DNA of 64,000 nucleotides from Rhodoferax saidenbachensis (GTDB taxonomy: Bacteria > Pseudomonadota > Gammaproteobacteria > Burkholderiales > Burkholderiaceae_C): assembly GCF_001955715.1 (NCBI RefSeq), contig NZ_CP019239.1:2418001-2482000 (forward strand), in the 5' to 3' direction. The position numbers were made by a program, and so were the translations under genes. The notes beneath the pieces are model-generated. The model saw only the letters and a list, made by a program, of their open reading frames with translations, was not told where the DNA came from and did not search any database. This document shows positions 60,438 through 64,000 of the stretch, piece by piece (position 1 is the first letter of the stretch; every line of letters starts with the position of its first letter).

Positions 60438-61901
60438 ATGCTGTACCAGCTCTACGAAACCCAACGGTCCATGATGGAGCCGTTTTCCGATCTGGCCCAG
60501 GCTGCTGCCAAGGTCTACAACAATCCCCTGTCGTTCTTCGGTCAAAACCCGTTTGCCCAACGCATCTCCGCCGGTTACGACCTGATGCACCGCCTGGGCA
60601 AGGACTACGAAAAGCCAGAGTTCGGCCTGCGCACCATTGATGTGGACGGCGTGGACGTGGCCATCCACGAGCGCGTGGAAATCACCAAACCCTTCTGTGA
60701 GCTGCGCCGCTTCAAGCGTTTCAGTGACGACACCAAGACCCTGGACAAGATCAAGGGCCAGCCCGCCGTGCTCATCGTCGCGCCCCTGTCGGGCCATTAC
60801 TCCACTCTGTTGCGTGACACGGTCAAGACCATGCTGAAGGACCACAAGGTCTACATCACCGACTGGAAAAACGCCCGCTTGGTGCCCTTGTCGGATGGTG
60901 AATTCCATCTCGACGACTACGTCAACTACGTGCAGGAGTTCATCCGCCACGTGCAGGGCAAATACGGCAACTGCCACGTCATGAGCGTGTGCCAGCCCAC
61001 CGTGCCCGTGCTGGCCGCCGTGTCGCTGATGGCCAGCCGTGGCGAGACCACGCCACTGTCCATGACCATGATGGGCGGCCCCATCGACGCACGCAAGTCC
61101 CCCACGGCCGTGAACAACCTGGCCATGAACAAGAGCCACAGCTGGTTTGAAAACAACGTGATCTATCGCGTGCCCACCAGCTTCCCAGGCGCAGGACGGC
61201 GCGTGTACCCCGGTTTCCTGCAGCACACCGGCTTTGTGGCCATGAACCCGGACCACCACGCCAAGAGCCACTACGACTACTTCAAGGACCTGATCAAGGG
61301 CGACGACGTCAGCACCGACGCACACCGCAAGTTCTACGACGAGTACAACGCCGTGCTGGACATGGACGCCGACTACTACCTGGAAACCATCCACGTGGTG
61401 TTCCAAGACTACAGCCTGGTCAACGGCACCTGGGATGTGAAAAGTGTGGATGGCCAGCTGGAACGTGTGCGCCCACAGGACATCAAGACCACCGCACTGA
61501 TGTCGGTGGAAGGTGAACTGGACGACATCTCCGGCTCCGGCCAGACCCAGGCGGTGCACGACATCTGCACCGGCGTGCCCAAGTCACAGCAAACACACTT
61601 CGAAGCCAAGGGCGCAGGCCACTACGGCATCTTCTCGGGCCGCCGCTGGCGCGAGCATGTGTACCCGCAGGTGAAAGCGTTCATCCTGGCGCACAGCAAG
61701 ATTACCGCCGCCAACAAGGTCGCCGCTCCGGCCAAACCCACAGCACGCAAGGCTGCGCCCAAAGTGGCCGCCCCGGTGGCCAAAACTGCAGCCCCTGCCA
61801 AGGCTGCAAAAAAACAAGTAAAAGTGGCTGCAAAGCCCGCCCGTACTGCGCAGGCAGCTACCAAAACCGTAGCGCGCAAACGCGTCGCACGCAAGGCGTG
61901 A
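60438..61901 (+). CDS. phaZ: intracellular polyhydroxyalkanoate depolymerase with a basic tail
   Basis: 487 residues. N-terminus [20 protein letters not shown] is typical of intracellular PHB depolymerases. The nucleophile is Cys185 in [12 protein letters not shown] (Cys in place of Ser), with the His in [15 protein letters not shown]. It degrades PHB granules to 3-hydroxybutyrate units. The catalytic part ends near residue 410. The last roughly 75 residues are a Lys/Ala/Pro-rich, histone H1-like tail ([16 protein letters not shown]), which could bind DNA or granule proteins. Part of that tail is encoded by a palindromic repeat. Confidence 0.92.
   Translation: MLYQLYETQRSMMEPFSDLAQAAAKVYNNPLSFFGQNPFAQRISAGYDLMHRLGKDYEKPEFGLRTIDVDGVDVAIHERVEITKPFCELRRFKRFSDDTKTLDKIKGQPAVLIVAPLSGHYSTLLRDTVKTMLKDHKVYITDWKNARLVPLSDGEFHLDDYVNYVQEFIRHVQGKYGNCHVMSVCQPTVPVLAAVSLMASRGETTPLSMTMMGGPIDARKSPTAVNNLAMNKSHSWFENNVIYRVPTSFPGAGRRVYPGFLQHTGFVAMNPDHHAKSHYDYFKDLIKGDDVSTDAHRKFYDEYNAVLDMDADYYLETIHVVFQDYSLVNGTWDVKSVDGQLERVRPQDIKTTALMSVEGELDDISGSGQTQAVHDICTGVPKSQQTHFEAKGAGHYGIFSGRRWREHVYPQVKAFILAHSKITAANKVAAPAKPTARKAAPKVAAPVAKTAAPAKAAKKQVKVAAKPARTAQAATKTVARKRVARKA
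61808..61873. repeat. Comamonadaceae-type repeat, copy 10, inside the phaZ tail
   Basis: AAAACAAGTAAAAGTGGCTGC, then AAAGCCCGCCCGTACTGCGC, then the 17-nt tip GCTACCAAAACCGTAGC. It follows the layout of copies 4 and 5 and is translated in frame as [20 protein letters not shown]. Confidence 0.68.
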
Positions 61902-61914
61902 AACAGGGAAAGCG

Positions 61915-62577
61915 ATGCACGGGGTGACGGTCGCGCGCATTCTGGATGCGCTGCCGCAAACCCAATGCACCCGCTGCGGCTACCCTGACTGCGCCGGTTA
62001 TGCCCAGGCCATCGTTGACGGCGCGGCCACCATCAACCAGTGCCCTCCCGGCGGTGACGAAGGTGTCATCCGCCTGGCCACCCTCACCGGCCTGCCCCAC
62101 CAGCCACTAGCCCTGGAGTTCGGCACCGAGGGGCCACGCAGCGTGGCCTTTATCGACGAGAACTGGTGCATAGGCTGCACGTTGTGTATCGACGCCTGCC
62201 CCACCGATGCAATTGTGGGCAGCAACAAACGTATGCACACCGTCATCGAAGACCACTGCACCGGTTGCGAGCTGTGCCTACCGGTGTGCCCGGTGGACTG
62301 CATCCTGCTGGAAAACGCCAGTGCACAGGCCACGGGCTGGCAGGCCTGGTCTGTAGAGCAGGCAGACACCGCGCGAAAACGCTATGAATTTCATAGCTTG
62401 CGGCGCACGCGGGATGAGGGCGAACAGGCTAAAAGGCTTGAAGAAAAGGCCGAGGCCAAGCTGGCAGATCTGCCAGCGCACTCCCAACACACCGACCCGG
62501 CAGTACTGGACAAGAAACGTGCCGTGATTGAAGCGGCGCTGGCCCGGGCGCGTGCCAAGCGGGCCACTCCGTCCTAG
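61915..62577 (+). CDS. rnfB: RnfB/RsxB-like 2x[4Fe-4S] electron transfer protein
   Basis: 220 residues. N-terminal RnfB-type cluster motif: [13 protein letters not shown] and Cys in NQCPPGG. Two ferredoxin motifs: [14 protein letters not shown] and [15 protein letters not shown]. It lacks the long membrane helix of full RnfB and no rnfA, C, D, G or E is adjacent. It is the stand-alone type often found in Burkholderiales. It may supply electrons to SoxR-reducing or other enzymes. A charged C-terminal helix partly comes from a repeat. AGGGAAAG lies upstream; 13 nt after phaZ. Confidence 0.88.
   Translation: MHGVTVARILDALPQTQCTRCGYPDCAGYAQAIVDGAATINQCPPGGDEGVIRLATLTGLPHQPLALEFGTEGPRSVAFIDENWCIGCTLCIDACPTDAIVGSNKRMHTVIEDHCTGCELCLPVCPVDCILLENASAQATGWQAWSVEQADTARKRYEFHSLRRTRDEGEQAKRLEEKAEAKLADLPAHSQHTDPAVLDKKRAVIEAALARARAKRATPS
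62381..62440. repeat. Comamonadaceae-type repeat, copy 9, inside rnfB
   Basis: Perfect 17-nt palindrome GCTATGAATTTCATAGC, then TTGCGGCGCACGCGGGATGA and GGGCGAACAGGCTAAAAGG. It is translated as [20 protein letters not shown] in the C-terminal helix. Confidence 0.8.
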
Positions 62578-64000
62578 TTCGCCACCAGGTTTTTGTAGAC
62601 CCCGCATCCCACATAGACATCGTCCACCTGCTGGACGTACGAGAGCTTGGTTTGTACCTTGCCAGTTGCAGGGTTGGTGATTTCGTACTCCACCCAACCC
62701 GGGCCCTGGCTGGCCTGCTGGATGATGGAGGCAATCAGCGCATCGCCGTCGATCCCGGCAACATCCTGCACCCGCGTATTCACCTTGGCCGCGTTACCGC
62801 CAAAGGCCAGGTAGGTACCCTTTCCGTCCAGCACAAAGACATACATATCGCGGTCAAACAGGCTGGTTTCCTTGAGTGTGACCTCACGCAGGAACGTGTC
62901 GCGCGACCCGCTGCGCTGGCGCAATGCCATGGCGCGCTCCACCAAGGCGCGCGCTTCGTCGGTGGTACCCTGCTGCAGCTTGAATACTTCCACCGCTTTG
63001 GACAGCGTGGAAGCGCGGTCCTGCAGGTCGGTCGACTGGCTGACCGCACGCTCCACCATAGCCGCGTTCTGCTGCGTGATCTCGTCGAGCTGGCGCACGG
63101 CAGAAGTAATCTCAGACAGGCTGGAGCTTTGCTCTGCGCTGGACGACGATATCTGCGACATATTGACCGCCACGCCACGCACGCCTTCCACGATGCGGTT
63201 GATGTTCTCGCCCGCCGCGCGAATTTGCGCAACACCCGTGGCCACTTGTGCACTGGACGAGGTGATGAGCTTGCGGATTTCCTTGGCCGACTCGGCCGAG
63301 CGCCCGGCCAGCGAGCGCACTTCCGACGCCACCACGGCAAAACCGCGCCCCGACTCGCCAGCCCGTGCAGCTTCCACCGCCGCGTTCAGCGCCAGGATAT
63401 TGGTCTGGAAAGCCAAGCCATCAATCACCCCCACGATCTCGTCCATGCGTTTGGTGCTCGCCTCGATGGCCTCCACCGAGGCAATCGCCTGCACCATGCC
63501 GCGCGCGCCGTCTTCAGCCGTCTCGCGCACGCGCTGGGTGGTGGTGTCGGACTGCTGCGCCACCTGGGCATTGCCCTCCACGGTGGAGGAAAGCTCCTCC
63601 ACACTGGCCGCAGTTTGCTCCAGGTTAGCAGCCTGTTGCTCCGTGCGGCTGGACAGTGCCTCATTGCCACGCACCAGGCTTTCCCCAGCATGGGCCACCA
63701 GCGCCGCGTTGCTGCGCACGCTGGCAACCATGATGGACACATTGGTCACCATTGCCTGCATGGCGATAACCATGTCGGACAGCTCGTCCTTGCCAAGTAC
63801 ATTGGTTTTGTGGCGCAGGTTGCCGCTGGCGGTCTGTTTCATGAACTCCAGCACTTCTCGCAAATCGGCCATGAAGCTCAGGTTGAAGGCCAGCATGAAA
63901 TACACCACCAAGAGCATAGCCACACCACTGCCAACTACCGTCATCCACAACAGGCGGATTCCATCAGCCAACCTGCTCTGCAACTGCTCTTGCACCCCTG
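62574..64000 (-). CDS. methyl-accepting chemotaxis protein with C-terminal Cache-like domain, 5' part missing
   Basis: At least 473 residues; the frame stays open to the right edge, so the N-terminus lies outside. Visible: a membrane helix ([18 protein letters not shown]), a linker, the signalling hairpin with [20 protein letters not shown] then [20 protein letters not shown], and after it a C-terminal domain of about 100 residues ([52 protein letters not shown]) that resembles a Cache/PAS-like sensor. A sensor placed after the signalling hairpin in the cytoplasm is unusual. Its stop overlaps the rnfB stop in the shared tetramer CTAG. Confidence 0.88.
   Translation of the reverse strand, partial: GVQEQLQSRLADGIRLLWMTVVGSGVAMLLVVYFMLAFNLSFMADLREVLEFMKQTASGNLRHKTNVLGKDELSDMVIAMQAMVTNVSIMVASVRSNAALVAHAGESLVRGNEALSSRTEQQAANLEQTAASVEELSSTVEGNAQVAQQSDTTTQRVRETAEDGARGMVQAIASVEAIEASTKRMDEIVGVIDGLAFQTNILALNAAVEAARAGESGRGFAVVASEVRSLAGRSAESAKEIRKLITSSSAQVATGVAQIRAAGENINRIVEGVRGVAVNMSQISSSSAEQSSSLSEITSAVRQLDEITQQNAAMVERAVSQSTDLQDRASTLSKAVEVFKLQQGTTDEARALVERAMALRQRSGSRDTFLREVTLKETSLFDRDMYVFVLDGKGTYLAFGGNAAKVNTRVQDVAGIDGDALIASIIQQASQGPGWVEYEITNPATGKVQTKLSYVQQVDDVYVGCGVYKNLVAN

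Noticed and set aside
1-64000. CRISPR array, prophage or restriction/defence island
   Set aside because: No regularly spaced repeats, phage structural genes, cas genes, methylase/nuclease pairs or known defence proteins were found.

Overview
This window looks like chromosome from a betaproteobacterium of the Comamonadaceae, close to Rhodoferax, Polaromonas or Albidiferax. The evidence is the high-GC codon use, the isc operon in the order iscR-S-U-A-hscB-hscA-fdx, an E. coli-type homodimeric AceE, an intracellular PHA depolymerase, and a dispersed palindromic repeat with a conserved 17-nt palindrome at its tip. The genus is an inference. There is no prophage, integrase, transposase or CRISPR array.

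Layout. 1-946 is the start of a leftward aryl-polyene-type lipid operon. 1209-7738 holds lipoproteins, a divergent RsmH-like methyltransferase, an MHS-family symporter and a LysR/SDR divergent pair. 7867-15407 is the most distinctive region. A LacI regulator is divergent from a tightly coupled operon: a 25-residue Cys-containing leader peptide, two ABC permeases, an ATPase, a periplasmic binding protein, a VOC protein, a RuBisCO-like protein with all catalytic residues, and a DUF1537 kinase. It reads as uptake and breakdown of a sugar acid by OiaK/OiaX-like chemistry. 15683-20283 has secreted or unknown proteins, a decayed lpd fragment, and a TetR/SMP-30/TRAP-SBP group.

20402-27389 is a leftward pyruvate dehydrogenase operon (aceE-aceF-bph-lpdA) carrying a proteasome-like BPH gene between aceF and lpdA. 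A FixLJ-like two-component pair diverges from it (27557-30736). 30826-37033 is housekeeping (folD, prlC, a glutaredoxin-like protein, a TRIC-like protein, rpiA, pyrD). 37132-43842 holds an LhgO-like oxidoreductase, a MITE-like element (38758-39025), an exported hydrolase, and a three-gene periplasmic redox group (cytochrome c, lactone oxidase-like flavoprotein, Tat-exported PLP enzyme). 44070-52391 has a PilZ protein, an unknown protein, tRNA-Val, dnaQ and the isc operon with an IscR site. 52494-64000 has uvrB, two chemoreceptors, nitronate monooxygenase-like, aspartate aminotransferase, phospholipase C-like, phaZ and rnfB genes.

Two palindrome families recur. One is the Comamonadaceae-type element, about 65 nt, which often acts as a terminator but also lies in frame inside lhgO, phaZ and rnfB. 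The other is a roughly 60-nt TTCGACAGGCTCAG palindrome that forms part of the lipoyl linkers of aceF and lpdA. Long open frames antisense to the GC-rich genes were treated as shadows.
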